From the NCBI RefSeq assembly GCF_900607235.1, contig NZ_LR027854.1, positions 1 to 64,000 on the forward strand: a stretch of 64,000 nucleotides of DNA. Reading direction: 5' to 3'. How positions within the stretch are numbered: position 1 is the stretch's first letter; every line of letters begins with the position of its first letter. Below, one piece after another: positions 33,736 to 45,052 of this stretch. Source of the stretch: Olivibacter jilunii. GTDB taxonomy: Bacteria; Bacteroidota; Bacteroidia; Sphingobacteriales; Sphingobacteriaceae. The notes below the pieces were generated by a model that saw only the letters and a program-made list of their open reading frames with translations, was not told the DNA's origin and did not search any database. A program made the position numbers and the translations under genes.

Positions 33736-36700
33736 ATGGGATACATTGAATTACAGGTTACCACAAATTTTAGCTTCCTACGGGGAGCCTCGCATCCGGA
33801 TGAGCTGATGGAACAGGCCGCGGAATTGGGATATACCGAAATCGCAGTTACTGATCGGAATACTTTAGCGGGTATTGTCCGTGCACATATAGCCGCAAAA
33901 AAACACGGCATCCGTCTTATTCCAGGCTGTCGCCTGGACTTATTGGATGGGCCCAGTTTATTGGCCTATCCGACGGATAGGGAAGCTTATGGACGGCTAT
34001 CGACACTGCTCACGGTGGGCAACCTTCGTACAGAGAAAGGCCAATGTCATCTATATAGAACTGATGTTTACCAACATAGTGAAGGCATGAAGTTTATCGT
34101 CCTTCCGCCCGACAAACTCACCCTCTCATTTGAGCTAGAAACCGGATATATGCAGCACGTTCAGGAATACCGGGAAATGCTAGGACATGCGCTTTATCTT
34201 GGAGCAAAACGTCTTTATAGGGGCGATGATGCCAAGATGCTGTTCCGGCTCAACCAACTGTGTGAACGACTGGATATCGGGTTGGTTGCTATTGGCGATG
34301 TATATTATCATGTGCCCGAACGGCGTGAGTTACAGGATATCCTGACCTGTATCCGCGAGAAATGCACCATTCATACCGCAGGTTTCAAATTGCATCCGAA
34401 TGCAGAACGTTATCTTAAACCGACGCAGGAAATGGAACGGTTGTTCCGTCAGTATCCTGACGCCATTTATCATACCGGAGAGATTGCAGCAGCATGCAGG
34501 TTTTCACTCGACAGTCTTGAATATGTGTATCCCCACGAGCTGGCTCCAAATGGCCGTACACCACTGGAAGAACTGGTCTACCTGACGTGGAACGGTGCCA
34601 GAGAACAGTTCGGAGAGGATATCCCTGAAGCCATTCGGGATACCATAAATATGGAACTGGATTTTATCGAACGGAAGAATTATGCTTCGTATTTCCTGAC
34701 TGTTTATGATTATGTGCGCTTTGCACGGGAAAGGGGCATCCTTTGTCAGGGCCGTGGCTCTGCGGCCAACTCTACCGTTTGTTATTGTCTTGGTATAACA
34801 TCAGTAAATCCTTCGAAATTCAGGTTGCTCTTTGCCCGCTTCATGTCCGATGCGCGGGACGAAGCCCCTGATATTGATGTGGATTTTGAACATCAACGCC
34901 GTGAAGAGGTAATCCAGTATATCTATGAAAAATATGGCCGCAACCGTGCAGCAATTGTAGCCACGGTAACGCAGGTACATTCAAAAGGGGCGATACGGGA
35001 TGTGGCAAAGGCGATGGGATTATCACTGGATGCCGTAGGCCGGTTGTCGGGCATTATCAGCAGCCATTGGGATGACCATATCGATCTGGAAAGATTGGCT
35101 GAACAGGGCTTTAATCCCGATGATCCGCATTTACGGAAAGTGCTCGAATTGACGCATCAGTACATCGGATTTCCAAGGCAGCTGGGTCAACATACCGGAG
35201 GCTTCGTCATTACGCAGGGTAATCTCCATGAACTTTGTCCCCTCATCAATGCCCGGATGGAAAACCGTACAAATCTGGAATGGAACAAGGATGATCTGGA
35301 AGCGTTGGGTTTTTTGAAGGTTGACGTATTGGCCTTAGGCATGTTAACGTGTATCCGGAAAGCTTTTGATCTTGCCAAACAACATTATAACCTGGATCTC
35401 ACTTTAGCAAACATTCCGCAAGACGATTCTGACGTATACGAGATGATAAGTCATGCTGACACACTGGGTGTATTCCAGATTGAAAGCCGTGCACAGATGT
35501 CGATGCTGCCAAGACTAAGACCAAAAGTATTTTATGATCTGGTTATCGAGGTAGCAATTGTCAGGCCCGGACCGATACAGGGAGATATGGTACATCCTTA
35601 CCTTCGCCGCCGCAACGGCGAGGAACCGGAGGACTATCCTTCGGAGGAAATCAAAAGTATTCTTAAGAAGACGCTCGGGGTTCCGCTCTTTCAGGAGCAG
35701 GCCATGGAAATCGCCATCATAGCCGCTGGATTCACACCGGCAGAGGCAGATGGGCTCCGACGCAGTATGGCTACCTTCAAAGCCAAGGGAAAAGTATCGG
35801 AGTACGAACGGATGTTGGTGGAGGGAATGATGAAAAAGGGATACAAAGAAGAGTTTGCCCGACGGGTGTTCAGGCAACTGGAAGGATTTGGCAGTTATGG
35901 GTTTCCGGAGAGCCATGCGGCAAGTTTTGCACTTCTGGTGTACATTTCATCGTGGATCAAATGCTACTATCCGGATATTTTCGCCGCTTCCCTACTGAAC
36001 AGCCAGCCCATGGGCTTCTACCAACCTGCCCAGATCGTTATCGATGCGAGGAAACACGGTGTAAGTGTACTGCCAATCGATATCAATCATTCCCATTGGG
36101 ACAATATGCTGGAAGGCGAAAGAGGCAAACAGCATGCCTTACGATTGGGTTTACGTCAGATAAAAGGTTTTCGGGAAGAAGATGCTATTATATTGGTAAA
36201 AGCGCGGTGTAAAGATTATACTTCCATAACTTCCCTGATGGATGCGGGCCTATCCTTATCCGTAATGGAAAGGCTTGCAGACGCGGATGCCTTTCGCTCG
36301 CTCGGTATTGACCGTAGGCGGGCATTGTGGGAGATATCAGCATTGGCTGACAGACCATTTGCACTTTTTGAAGGACAACTGTCCGAAAGCGCCAGAGAAG
36401 GACAGATCGAATTGCCTTTGATGACCGCAGGTGAACATGTAGTCCATGATTATTCCACTACAGCCCTTTCTATCAAAGCACACCCTGTCAGCTTTCTTCG
36501 TGCAAAACTGGACTTACTGCATGTGGTGCCAACGGAAAAGCTGGGCCTTATGAAAAATGATATGCCTGTAAAGGTTTGTGGACTCATTACCGTACGCCAG
36601 CGTCCCGGCACGGCAAAAGGCGTCCTGTTTGTCACCATAGAGGATGAAACGGGCTTTGCCAATCTCGTAATATGGGGAAAGGTTTTTGAACAGTATCGGA

Positions 36701-36873
36701 AAGAAATCCTTCGGTCGAAACTGTTTATGGTAGCGGGTAAAGTACAGCTAGCGGGGGAAGTCATCCATGTGGTGGCTCAACGCTGCTTGGACATGTCCGG
36801 ATTGTTAAAAGGCCTGACAGACGATAAAGATGATGCGAGCGGTGCTTTCCATAAAGGACGGAACTTTCAATAG
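33736..36873 (+). CDS. dnaE2: Error-prone DNA polymerase III alpha (DnaE2/ImuC)
   Basis: 1045 residues, the usual DnaE2 length. N-terminal PHP domain (TNFSFLRGASHPDEL...), the catalytic PDIDVDF motif (about 376) in the C-family palm, helix-hairpin-helix region and a C-terminal OB-fold (VKVCGLITVRQRP...VHVV-type strand). Extends past DNA lesions with low fidelity. Together with imuA and imuB it makes a complete mutasome cassette carried inside the mobile element, which could raise mutation rates in the host after damage. Confidence 0.95.
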   Translation: MGYIELQVTTNFSFLRGASHPDELMEQAAELGYTEIAVTDRNTLAGIVRAHIAAKKHGIRLIPGCRLDLLDGPSLLAYPTDREAYGRLSTLLTVGNLRTEKGQCHLYRTDVYQHSEGMKFIVLPPDKLTLSFELETGYMQHVQEYREMLGHALYLGAKRLYRGDDAKMLFRLNQLCERLDIGLVAIGDVYYHVPERRELQDILTCIREKCTIHTAGFKLHPNAERYLKPTQEMERLFRQYPDAIYHTGEIAAACRFSLDSLEYVYPHELAPNGRTPLEELVYLTWNGAREQFGEDIPEAIRDTINMELDFIERKNYASYFLTVYDYVRFARERGILCQGRGSAANSTVCYCLGITSVNPSKFRLLFARFMSDARDEAPDIDVDFEHQRREEVIQYIYEKYGRNRAAIVATVTQVHSKGAIRDVAKAMGLSLDAVGRLSGIISSHWDDHIDLERLAEQGFNPDDPHLRKVLELTHQYIGFPRQLGQHTGGFVITQGNLHELCPLINARMENRTNLEWNKDDLEALGFLKVDVLALGMLTCIRKAFDLAKQHYNLDLTLANIPQDDSDVYEMISHADTLGVFQIESRAQMSMLPRLRPKVFYDLVIEVAIVRPGPIQGDMVHPYLRRRNGEEPEDYPSEEIKSILKKTLGVPLFQEQAMEIAIIAAGFTPAEADGLRRSMATFKAKGKVSEYERMLVEGMMKKGYKEEFARRVFRQLEGFGSYGFPESHAASFALLVYISSWIKCYYPDIFAASLLNSQPMGFYQPAQIVIDARKHGVSVLPIDINHSHWDNMLEGERGKQHALRLGLRQIKGFREEDAIILVKARCKDYTSITSLMDAGLSLSVMERLADADAFRSLGIDRRRALWEISALADRPFALFEGQLSESAREGQIELPLMTAGEHVVHDYSTTALSIKAHPVSFLRAKLDLLHVVPTEKLGLMKNDMPVKVCGLITVRQRPGTAKGVLFVTIEDETGFANLVIWGKVFEQYRKEILRSKLFMVAGKVQLAGEVIHVVAQRCLDMSGLLKGLTDDKDDASGAFHKGRNFQ

Positions 36874-36986
36874 TACTGATCAGCTGAACTTTGACACAGT
36901 TGTCGTTTATTTCCATCGCATATCTTATCAGCGCAAAGGTATGGTTTCAAACAAGTTTATAGATTACAGACAGTTTTATGGAATTT

Positions 36987-37364
36987 CTATCTTAACTTTC
37001 TTCTTTTCCAGTAGAGCGAGTAGGCAATGGCATTTACACTAATAACAATTACCACTAAAACAAATTGGATATTCCGAGTCAGGTCCTCCTGATATATTAT
37101 CGGAACTAAGTGTCTTGTAATGAAATCTTCTTCGTAGGTTGAAAGCCCGGCATGATAACCGAAATAATTTTCAAGCGCAGTAAGCGGGCATAGCACGCCT
37201 GACGATAATTCCGCGTATACACCCCAAATAACTGAGACCGGATGTAGAATCCTGACCCATAAGCTTTTATTTAGAAAAAAACCGCCAATAACAACAAAAA
37301 ATATAAACAACAAATGGATGATTACCGTAAGTTGCGTGAGAAAAAGATAGATATATTTTTCCAT
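36987..37364 (-). CDS. DUF2784 membrane protein
   Basis: 125 residues with three to four membrane helices and the DUF2784 hallmarks: HLLFIFFVVIGGF, WGVYAELSSGVLCPLTALEN and RHLVPIIY. Function of the family is unknown. Convergent to dnaE2 and unrelated to conjugation; likely cargo. The gap to the tra operon on the other side holds a gene remnant and a promoter region. Confidence 0.85.
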   Translation of the reverse strand: MEKYIYLFLTQLTVIIHLLFIFFVVIGGFFLNKSLWVRILHPVSVIWGVYAELSSGVLCPLTALENYFGYHAGLSTYEEDFITRHLVPIIYQEDLTRNIQFVLVVIVISVNAIAYSLYWKRRKLR

Positions 37365-37465
37365 CGGCTTTAGCTTTAACTATTGTAAATATCAACTCTC
37401 TTTCCCAAAAAGGGAAAAACGTTTATAAAGACATTGTTCAGGAAAGTCCTTCCCTCGAAATCTAA

Positions 37466-37658
37466 TCATGAATCGCCCCAGATAACATCACTATATTTAA
37501 GGTCGACTTTACTTCTCAGTACTTCACTTCCCAGCTCCGCACCGAACAAAAATCCTCCCCTTGCAACCTTTCTACTACTTCCAGCCAATCCATAACTTAT
37601 TCCATTTTTGGAACCATATGGATTATTGGTATATGTACGACCAATGGCACATATTTTT
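37466..37658 (-). pseudogene. C-terminal remnant of an unidentified protein
   Basis: An open frame without a start runs for about 63 codons: ...CAIGRTYTNNPYGSKNGIS, YGLAGSSRKVARGGFLFGAE, LGSEVLRSKVDLKYSDVIW, then GDS and stop (37466-37468). Composition is protein-like and Gly/Ser-rich with amphipathic beta character, suggesting the end of an outer-membrane or surface protein. No start codon or upstream portion remains. It may be chance; stated with low certainty. Confidence 0.4.
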
Positions 37659-37704
37659 TACGCCCTCATAATATAAAGATAATTCCCTGATCTACAAAGG
37701 ATAC

Positions 37705-37743
37705 AGGGATACAATTTTAGGATACAGCAAAAGTTGTATCCCT
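37705..37743 (+). promoter_or_regulatory. Inverted repeat at probable tra operon promoter
   Basis: AGGGATACAA (37705-37714) and TTGTATCCCT (37734-37743) form a perfect 10-bp inverted repeat, and GGATACAG occurs twice in the same 30 bp. The right arm overlaps a TTG that could be the -33 element of a promoter with CACCTTTG about 25 bp on. It precedes the first gene of the tra operon (37801) and is a likely operator for control of conjugation. Confidence 0.5.
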
Positions 37744-37800
37744 GAGCCGTTTCTGCTCTTGCCACCTTTGTTCCAACAAAACGAAGCAAACAAAAAAGTT

Positions 37801-38277
37801 ATGTTAAACGGAATCACCTGGTCAGAGTATTTAACGGCATTGTTCATAGCAGTGATTATTTATTACCTGCTTATCGCCTTGCGGTACTACCCGAAAGAAC
37901 TAAAGCGCTGCCTTTCCGGAAAGCGAAAAGGAAACGAAGAACAAGAAGAGGATTTTGATACAGAAAGCGGGTCTGCGACGAAAGCGGATGAAGTACACAA
38001 CCTTTTTTCGGATGAAGAGTCAACTGAAAAAGCCTTTGCTTCGGCCGAAGAACTATCGAATCAGATTCGGATTACCGTAATGGAGGCTGTTGATAAAAGC
38101 CTTTCCAAAGATAATCTCTGCTTATTGCTTGGTACCTTATTGGATGACTATCCACAGTTCCGGGACAACGCTTTTCAGGTTGCTATCAATAACGTGATCA
38201 ATACTGAATTGGAAAAATACGGTTCCGTCCCCCTCAGTGCTGTAGAGCTAGATGGGTTGTGGAAAGAGGGAAGCTGA
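37801..38277 (+). CDS. Membrane-anchored protein at head of tra operon
   Basis: 158 residues from ATG 37801 (MLNGITWSEYL). One membrane helix near the N-terminus (YLTALFIAVIIYYLLIAL), then a basic stretch and a long acidic cytoplasmic part. Genes of this kind stand first in many Bacteroidetes tra operons, before the DUF4134 gene, and are annotated as hypothetical or TraD-like. Its role in transfer is unknown. Confidence 0.75.
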   Translation: MLNGITWSEYLTALFIAVIIYYLLIALRYYPKELKRCLSGKRKGNEEQEEDFDTESGSATKADEVHNLFSDEESTEKAFASAEELSNQIRITVMEAVDKSLSKDNLCLLLGTLLDDYPQFRDNAFQVAINNVINTELEKYGSVPLSAVELDGLWKEGS

Positions 38278-38359
38278 CGGAAGCCCGCTCCATCCCCTGC
38301 CCTATCCGGCAGGGGAAAACGGGGCAAAGCGCAGGAATTTAACCTTTAACAAGTGAAGT

Positions 38360-38689
38360 ATGGGAAAGTGGAGAAAGATGGAAAAGGGAAAACTACGTGC
38401 AGTAATGACAGCAGCGCTGGTTGTAATGTTTGTGGCAGCTGTAAAAGCGCAGAGCGGATTGGATGGCATTGAACAGGCCAATACGGAAGTGAGAGGATAT
38501 TTCGATGCGGGAACAAAATTGATGTACGGGGTGGGCGCGATGATCGGTTTGATCGGCGCGGTCAAAGTGTATCAAAAATGGAACGGGGGAGAGCAGGATA
38601 CAAATAAAGTTGCGGCCGCCTGGTTCGGAAGCTGCATCTTTCTGGTTGTGGTAACCACGATTATCCGCTCGTTTTTCGGGATCAATTAA
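38360..38689 (+). CDS. traE: TraE-type conjugation protein (DUF4134)
   Basis: 109 residues. Signal-like helix (VMTAALVVMFVAAVKAQ), then two membrane helices (LMYGVGAMIGLIGAVKVYQ; IFLVVVTTIIRSFFGI) around a WNGGEQDTNKVAAAWFGS loop that is the DUF4134 hallmark. Inner-membrane, VirB2/3-like component of the mating-pair apparatus. First clearly recognised tra gene, 82 bp after the leading membrane-protein gene. Confidence 0.92.
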   Translation: MGKWRKMEKGKLRAVMTAALVVMFVAAVKAQSGLDGIEQANTEVRGYFDAGTKLMYGVGAMIGLIGAVKVYQKWNGGEQDTNKVAAAWFGSCIFLVVVTTIIRSFFGIN

Positions 38690-38697
38690 AGTGATTT

Positions 38698-39132
38698 ATG
38701 CAGAAAATATTAAAGGAACGGTTATACAGCTATCTGGTGGACAACAGGGTTGACCTTTTTCTGGACCTACAGCACAAAGGCGGGCTGAAGGAGTACCTGA
38801 ACTCAAGTGTGTCGGCCATTGCACCGCAGATCAGGGAAATGCAGGAATCGGGAGAACCCGATCTGTACATCGAGGAATACTGTATGGATGAGCTGACCAG
38901 GAAACTGCGCCCATCCCCGTTCCTTTACCTCTACCGTGTGCTGGAAGAGGAATTTGAGGAGGATTTTCACCGCATGCGTGAGGATGGTATCCTCACCTAT
39001 GAGCTGATCAATATACTCGGCTGCTGCCGCGACATTTTTGAGCGAAATGCCTTTTCGGAGGAAACGGAAGAAGACCGTTACCTGCGGTATGAAATTACGG
39101 GCGCCGTCGGGGATTATCTATCGGGATCATAA
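38698..39132 (+). CDS. DUF1896 protein
   Basis: 144 residues, acidic and helical, with the DUF1896 pattern (LYSYLVDNRVDLFLDLQ, PFLYLYRVLEEEFEEDFHRM, YELINILGCCRDIFE). Unknown function; it nearly always travels in Bacteroidetes conjugative elements next to the large methylase-helicase gene, as here. Starts 8 bp after traE. Confidence 0.88.
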   Translation: MQKILKERLYSYLVDNRVDLFLDLQHKGGLKEYLNSSVSAIAPQIREMQESGEPDLYIEEYCMDELTRKLRPSPFLYLYRVLEEEFEEDFHRMREDGILTYELINILGCCRDIFERNAFSEETEEDRYLRYEITGAVGDYLSGS

Positions 39133-39166
39133 ACCAGAGCATTGGTGATGGAAGGGAAAGTGCGAT

Positions 39167-42100
39167 ATGGGATACAATGTAAAGGAGAAACTGAAAGATA
39201 ACCTGGCGGCTATCCGTATAGCTTTTGACTACCGTAATGGCAAGGTACTTGCAGCGGATGAAGCAGCAGTATTATCGCGTTACAGCGGCTTCGGGGGGAT
39301 TAAAGCTGTCCTCTACGACTGGAGGGACCGCGAAGACTGGATGGACCAGATTCCTTCGGAAAGGGACCGGGAGCTCTATCCGCTCCTAGATGATCTCCAT
39401 ACGGTACTGAGGAAAAATTTTACCCCGGATGAATATCGCAGAACACTTTCCTCCCTTAAACACAGCGTCCTAACCGCTTTTTACACGCCGGACTTTCTTC
39501 CGGAAATCATTTACGGAACGATGGACAAGCTGGGTATCAGCCTGCGGAATATTTATGAGCCAAGCGCAGGAGCGGGCGTCTTTGTCGCCGGTGCTGTAAA
39601 AATGGTACCTAAGCTTGAAAGCGTGACAGCTATCGAAAAAGATCAGCTGACGGCAATGGTGCTGGAAGCATATGCCTCTACATTTCCCGTAAATGTACAG
39701 GTTCAGGAAAAAGGTCTGGAAGAAACTTCCCGTGAGGAGAACGGCCGGGCTGATCTGGTGATCAGCAATATTCCTTTCGGAAACTTTTCGGTGTACGATC
39801 CCACGGTAACGGATAAAAACCTTACCGGAAGGATCCATAATTATTTTTTTGCCAAAGGTCTCGATAAACTGAGGGACGGTGGGCTTCTTGCCTATATCAG
39901 TACGGACACCTTCCTTAACAGTTCGCTGAACCGTGCCGCCCGGGAGCATTTATTCTCCCGTTCTGATCTTGTCACCCTTGCCGTGCTGCCTGAGAACCTG
40001 ATGCGGGATACGGGAAATACCGACGCTCCCTCCCACCTGATCATTGTCCAGAAAAACAACAGTAAGAAAGCCCTTACGGAAACGGATAAAATCCTGTTGG
40101 AAACCGTGAGCCGGGAAAATGACTTTGGCAGCTATACGCTCAACCGGTACATAGCCGAGTATAGTGATATCATTTTGGGTAACCGGATGGTTGAAGGAAG
40201 AAACCAGTATGGCGAGGCGCATCTTAAGATCCTGCAGGAGGGTGAGATCAGCGGTATCGGCAGGCGCCTTGAGGCTCTTCTGCTGGACGGTTTCGGTAAA
40301 AGATTCGAGAGGAGCCGCTACGAAACCGTTCACGACCCCATTGAGCCGGCAAAGGTTGTAAAAGAGGGTAAAAAACTCACCTTTTTACCGCCGCCCGAAG
40401 GTGGTAAAAGGGAGCAGGTAACTGTACAGCTCGGGCTTTTCGATATACCACGGGAGGCTCCCGACAGATCTGCTGCCTACCTCAACGAGCTGGACAGGGC
40501 CTCGATGCGTGCGGATACGGCCCGTATCATTGCCACCATTAGGACTCCCGAAGAAAACGACCATGAAAGCGTTGTGCTAATTACGGCACAGCAGGCAAAA
40601 ACGGGCAGATATCTGTACAGGTTATTTTCCAACCTGCGGGAGATCACCTTCCGCTCGATGTGGCACAGCGGTAGGAGCCTCGGCCCTGAACTGGAAAGAC
40701 TCCGTAACCTTCTTTCGGTTTACGGCAATACCTTCCGTTTTGAGGGTGACCGGAGCCTGGAAAAAGCTTTTGGGCTGTCTGAAAAAAAAGAGGATATCTT
40801 CCATGGTCTGCAGCCTTTCCATAAAGAAGGGATGCCGCTTATATACGAAGGGCGGATCGTCCGTTTGCTCAAGCCGGATTTTGGAAAGGACCGTGCGGGC
40901 TTTGAGCCACTGGAAGTTGGCAAAAACAGACTGGAAGCTTCCCATGCTTATATCGGTCTGCGGGACGGCTACCTGCGACTAATGGAGCTGGAATCGGCGG
41001 AACAGGATACCGGCTATGCCCGCAGCGAACTCAACAATCTGTATGATCGGTTCGCCAGCGAACATGGACAGCTCAATTCGGCGCAGAACAGGCAGCTGGC
41101 GACGCTGGATCCGGTATATTCGCACGAAGTATTTTCCTCTCTGGAACGACGGGAACACGACCGTTTTGTCAAGGCCGATATGCTGGACGGTCCGCTCGGT
41201 GCGGACCATGATTTTCACACAGAAGATCCGGTAGAGGCGCTGGCGGTCAGCCTTAACGATAAGGGAGGCGTCGATCTCGATTATATTGGAAAGCTTACGG
41301 GAAAAGAGCAGCACCTGCTGATCGCGGAACTCAAAGGTCATATCTATTTTGAACCCGGAGAACGAAGATGGGTAACAGCAGATAGCTACCTCAGCGGCAA
41401 TGTGGTTGCAAAACTTAAAGTCGCCAGGGAGCAGGTATCAGAAGAGGCAGAAACCCCTTTTTTTGCCGACAGTCTACAGGCCATTGAAAAGGTGCAGCCC
41501 GAAAAGATCTCTTTTGAACTGCTGGATTTCAACCTTGGGGAACGCTGGATACCGCAGGAATACTACAGCCGTTTTGCCTCCGGGCTTTTCGGAACACCGG
41601 CAACGGTCAGTTATTACCGTTCGGTGGACATTTTCAAGGTTGAGATTCCAGATGCCAATCTGGCCGTGACCGAAGAGTATGCGATCAAGCCCAAAAGTGG
41701 CAGGACAATGTACGGCTACACGCTTTTCGAACATGCACTGGAAAACACCTTTCCCTCCTTCAGTTACCCTATTGCCAATGCCGAGGGAAAGGAAGTGCGG
41801 GTCCCCGACAATGAGGCCATCCAACAGGCGCACGAAAAGATCGAAAAGATACGGGACAGGTTCCTGTTGTTCATGAAAGAGCTCCCGGGCACCGAAAAAA
41901 AAGCGATTGAAACGGCCTATAATGAACTCTACAATTGCTACGTCCTACGGAAATTCGATGGTACTCACCTGAAATTTCCGGGACTCAGCAGGAATGCGCT
42001 GGGAATACATGATCTTTACAATTCCCAGAAAGATGCCATATGGCGGATTATCCAGTCCCGGGGTGCCCTGATTGATCACGAGGTCGGTCTGGGAAAAACA

Positions 42101-44674
42101 CTGACCATGGTAGTCGCCAGTCGAGAAATGAAACGGTTGGGTATTGCGCATAAACCGCTTATTCTGGCATTGAAGGCCAATGTAGCCGAGATTGCAGTTA
42201 CCTATCGGAAAGCCTATCCCAACGCCCGAATACTTGCCCCCACTGAGAGTGACTTCGTTCCGGCCAAAAGGACGCGGATTTTCCATGAGATACGCAACAA
42301 CAATTGGGACGCCGTTATCCTGACCCATGACCAGTTCGGAAAGATCTTGCAGTCGCCCGAGATCCAGCAGCAGATTTTACAGACCGAGCTTTTCAATCTG
42401 GAGCGGGACCTGGACGCCATGGAAAAGGGTAATGGCAGGACCGGCAAGCAGATCATGAAAGGACTGGAGATCAGGAAGAACAATCTGCAGAACCGTCTTT
42501 CAGAAGTTCAGCGCAGCATGGATAACCGCAAAGATCAGGACATTTACTTTCTGGATATGGGCATTGACCATATTTTTGTCGATGAATCCCATAAATTCAA
42601 GAACCTGACCTTTTCTACCCGGCACGACCGCGTAGCAGGTCTGGGGAATACGGAAGGTAGCCAAAAGGCACTGAATATGCTCTTTGCGGTTCGCAGCCTC
42701 CAGCAAAAGTTCCAGAGTGACCTCTGCGTTACCTTCCTGTCGGGCACACCGATCAGTAACAGCCTGACCGAGCTTTACCTGATCTTCAAATACCTGCGCC
42801 CCAATGAACTTCAGCGGCAGAACATTTCAAATTTCGACAGCTGGGCTGCCGTTTATGCCCGGAAGACCACCGACTTTGAGTTCTCCGTGACCAATGAGAT
42901 CATTGCCAAGGAACGTTTCCGCCATTTTATCAAAGTGCCCGAGCTCGCCCTGTTCTACAATGATATTACCGATTACAAAACAGCCGAACACATCAAACTC
43001 GACCGCCCGCAGGTGGATGAAGTGCTGGTCAATATCAAGCCTACACCCGAGCAGGAAGAATTTATAGCCAGGCTGATGAGCTTTGCCCAGACAGGTGACG
43101 GAACGCTTCTCGGTAGGGATCCCCTAACAGATACAGAAGACAAGGCCCGTATGCTGATTGCGACCAATTACGCCAAAAAGATGGCCGTGGATATGCGCCT
43201 GATCAGTCCGGAATATGAAGACCATCCCGATAACAAGGTCAATACCTGTGCCCGCAATGTTGCTTTGCTTTACGGGGAAACTGCTGCATTCAGGGGAACA
43301 CAGCTCATCTTTTCCGATATCGGCACACCGGGCAATAAAGGATTCAACGTATACGATGCACTTAAAAAGAAACTGGTGGAAGATTTTCACATTCCGGCTT
43401 ATGAGATCACTTTTATCCATGACTGGACCGACCGGAAAAAACCGGAGCTCTTCCGCAAAATGAACAGCGGAGAGATACGCATCCTGATAGGCAGTACCGA
43501 AAAGGCCGGTACCGGCCTGAACGTCCAGCGGCGGATGGTGGCCCTTCACCACCTGGATATCCCCTGGACACCAAAAGATCTCGACCAACGTGTGGGCCGT
43601 GGTGCCCGTCAGGGTAACGTGGCCGCCAAGGAACACAAGGGAAACAAGATCAAGAATTTCATTTATGCCGTTGAACAGAGCCTGGACAACTACAAGTTCA
43701 ATCTGCTCAAGAACAAACAGCTGTTCATCAGCCAGATGAAAAATTCCGGTCTCTCGGTAAGGAGCATCGACGAAGGTGCTTTTGACGAGAAGAGCGGCAT
43801 GAACTTCTCGGAATATATTGCCATCCTGTCCGGAGATACCACGCTACTTGAAAAATCACGTGTGGAGAAAAAGATCACCGTACTGGAAAACCTCCATCAC
43901 TCCCACCGGCAGGAACAGGCTCGGCTGCGCTATGAACTGGAAGACCTGCAATCGGAACATGAAAAAACCGGTTCCACGCTCGAAAAGCTCAGGGCGGATG
44001 AAAAACATTACAGTGAAAATCTGCTCCGGGATAAGGACGGCACCAAAATGAACCCTATTCAGTTGAGTGACCTGAGTGCGGGTGATCCGGAAATCATTGG
44101 AAATGCCCTGATCAAAATCCATTCGGGCTGGAAACCGAAAGGAGGTTCGGGAGACCGTGAACAGATCGGCTCGCTGTACGGTTATGATCTTTACGTGCAC
44201 CACCACTGCGAAACCAATGGTTTCGGGAAAAATGGCTGGACGTACCGGTATTTTAACACACTTTACGCCGAAAGTCCCGCTACCGGAATACGCTATACGT
44301 ATTCGGGCGGAGAGCCCAACAGAGATAACCCGAAAACCGCATCACGCTATTTTCTCAGTGCTATTGACCGTGTCGGCAAACTCCGCGAGAAATCGGAGAC
44401 AAAATATAATCAACAGGACGAAAAGCTCAAAGGCCTTGCCTCTCTGATGGAGAAGCCCTTCCAGCGGGCCGAAGAGCTCGCTGCACTGAAAGAAGAGTTA
44501 AAAGATCTGGAGGAAAGACTGACAAAGAAAATGGAAGCCACACAAAAGATCCAGGAAGGAACGGAAGTTTCCGACAAAAAGCAACGGGAAGATATGGACG
44601 TACAAGTACCTGTCATTCCTCTGAAAAAGGAAGAAGAACCGGCAGGACGTAAGACTTCTGCCGTACGGTTATGA
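39167..44674 (+). CDS. Giant N6-methylase/SNF2-helicase fusion (DarB-like)
   Basis: 1835 residues. N-terminal adenine methylase part with a SAM region ([14 protein letters not shown], ~127) and NIPFGNF (~201) in place of NPPY. A long middle part leads to an SF2/SNF2 helicase: Walker A HEVGLGKT (~970), DESH box (VDESHKFKN, ~1138), LSGTPISNS (~1190) and motif [14 protein letters not shown] (~1475). The C-terminal part is coiled. Resembles DarB of phage P1, which shields incoming DNA from restriction. Acting in cis on transferring ICE DNA is the likely role; this is inferred. It is the largest gene in the operon. Confidence 0.88.
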   Translation: MGYNVKEKLKDNLAAIRIAFDYRNGKVLAADEAAVLSRYSGFGGIKAVLYDWRDREDWMDQIPSERDRELYPLLDDLHTVLRKNFTPDEYRRTLSSLKHSVLTAFYTPDFLPEIIYGTMDKLGISLRNIYEPSAGAGVFVAGAVKMVPKLESVTAIEKDQLTAMVLEAYASTFPVNVQVQEKGLEETSREENGRADLVISNIPFGNFSVYDPTVTDKNLTGRIHNYFFAKGLDKLRDGGLLAYISTDTFLNSSLNRAAREHLFSRSDLVTLAVLPENLMRDTGNTDAPSHLIIVQKNNSKKALTETDKILLETVSRENDFGSYTLNRYIAEYSDIILGNRMVEGRNQYGEAHLKILQEGEISGIGRRLEALLLDGFGKRFERSRYETVHDPIEPAKVVKEGKKLTFLPPPEGGKREQVTVQLGLFDIPREAPDRSAAYLNELDRASMRADTARIIATIRTPEENDHESVVLITAQQAKTGRYLYRLFSNLREITFRSMWHSGRSLGPELERLRNLLSVYGNTFRFEGDRSLEKAFGLSEKKEDIFHGLQPFHKEGMPLIYEGRIVRLLKPDFGKDRAGFEPLEVGKNRLEASHAYIGLRDGYLRLMELESAEQDTGYARSELNNLYDRFASEHGQLNSAQNRQLATLDPVYSHEVFSSLERREHDRFVKADMLDGPLGADHDFHTEDPVEALAVSLNDKGGVDLDYIGKLTGKEQHLLIAELKGHIYFEPGERRWVTADSYLSGNVVAKLKVAREQVSEEAETPFFADSLQAIEKVQPEKISFELLDFNLGERWIPQEYYSRFASGLFGTPATVSYYRSVDIFKVEIPDANLAVTEEYAIKPKSGRTMYGYTLFEHALENTFPSFSYPIANAEGKEVRVPDNEAIQQAHEKIEKIRDRFLLFMKELPGTEKKAIETAYNELYNCYVLRKFDGTHLKFPGLSRNALGIHDLYNSQKDAIWRIIQSRGALIDHEVGLGKTLTMVVASREMKRLGIAHKPLILALKANVAEIAVTYRKAYPNARILAPTESDFVPAKRTRIFHEIRNNNWDAVILTHDQFGKILQSPEIQQQILQTELFNLERDLDAMEKGNGRTGKQIMKGLEIRKNNLQNRLSEVQRSMDNRKDQDIYFLDMGIDHIFVDESHKFKNLTFSTRHDRVAGLGNTEGSQKALNMLFAVRSLQQKFQSDLCVTFLSGTPISNSLTELYLIFKYLRPNELQRQNISNFDSWAAVYARKTTDFEFSVTNEIIAKERFRHFIKVPELALFYNDITDYKTAEHIKLDRPQVDEVLVNIKPTPEQEEFIARLMSFAQTGDGTLLGRDPLTDTEDKARMLIATNYAKKMAVDMRLISPEYEDHPDNKVNTCARNVALLYGETAAFRGTQLIFSDIGTPGNKGFNVYDALKKKLVEDFHIPAYEITFIHDWTDRKKPELFRKMNSGEIRILIGSTEKAGTGLNVQRRMVALHHLDIPWTPKDLDQRVGRGARQGNVAAKEHKGNKIKNFIYAVEQSLDNYKFNLLKNKQLFISQMKNSGLSVRSIDEGAFDEKSGMNFSEYIAILSGDTTLLEKSRVEKKITVLENLHHSHRQEQARLRYELEDLQSEHEKTGSTLEKLRADEKHYSENLLRDKDGTKMNPIQLSDLSAGDPEIIGNALIKIHSGWKPKGGSGDREQIGSLYGYDLYVHHHCETNGFGKNGWTYRYFNTLYAESPATGIRYTYSGGEPNRDNPKTASRYFLSAIDRVGKLREKSETKYNQQDEKLKGLASLMEKPFQRAEELAALKEELKDLEERLTKKMEATQKIQEGTEVSDKKQREDMDVQVPVIPLKKEEEPAGRKTSAVRL

Positions 44675-44701
44675 CACAGTACCCTTTAACTATAAACAGC
44701 C

Positions 44702-45040
44702 ATGGCAAACAGTGTATACGAAATCAATAAAGGGGTAAATGCTCCGGTAGAATTCAAAGGTCTGAAAGCACAGTATATCTGGTACCTGGGAGGACTGATC
44801 GTTGTGCTTCTTATCCTTTTCGCGATACTTTATATGGTCGGTATCCCTTCGCTGATATGCATTGTCCTTACCGGCGGCGGTGGCACACTTGCCGTCATGC
44901 GGATTTACAGGCTATCGGAAACCTATGGGCCACATGGCCTAATGAAACTGACGGCCAGCAAAAGAATACCTAGGGTAATCAGGTCAAACAGCAGGAAAAT
45001 ATTCAGGCAGAGAACCGGTAGTCCAAATGTTAACCGTTAG
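44702..45040 (+). CDS. traF: TraF-type conjugation protein (DUF4133)
   Basis: 112 residues with two membrane helices (WYLGGLIVVLLILFAILYMV; LICIVLTGGGGTLAVMRIY) and a KGLKAQYIWYL motif, diagnostic of DUF4133/TraF of Bacteroidetes conjugative transposons (VirB3-like). In the usual order traG follows directly, but here three repeat-protein genes intervene. Confidence 0.92.
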   Translation: MANSVYEINKGVNAPVEFKGLKAQYIWYLGGLIVVLLILFAILYMVGIPSLICIVLTGGGGTLAVMRIYRLSETYGPHGLMKLTASKRIPRVIRSNSRKIFRQRTGSPNVNR

Positions 45041-45052
45041 CAAAAAAGAAAG

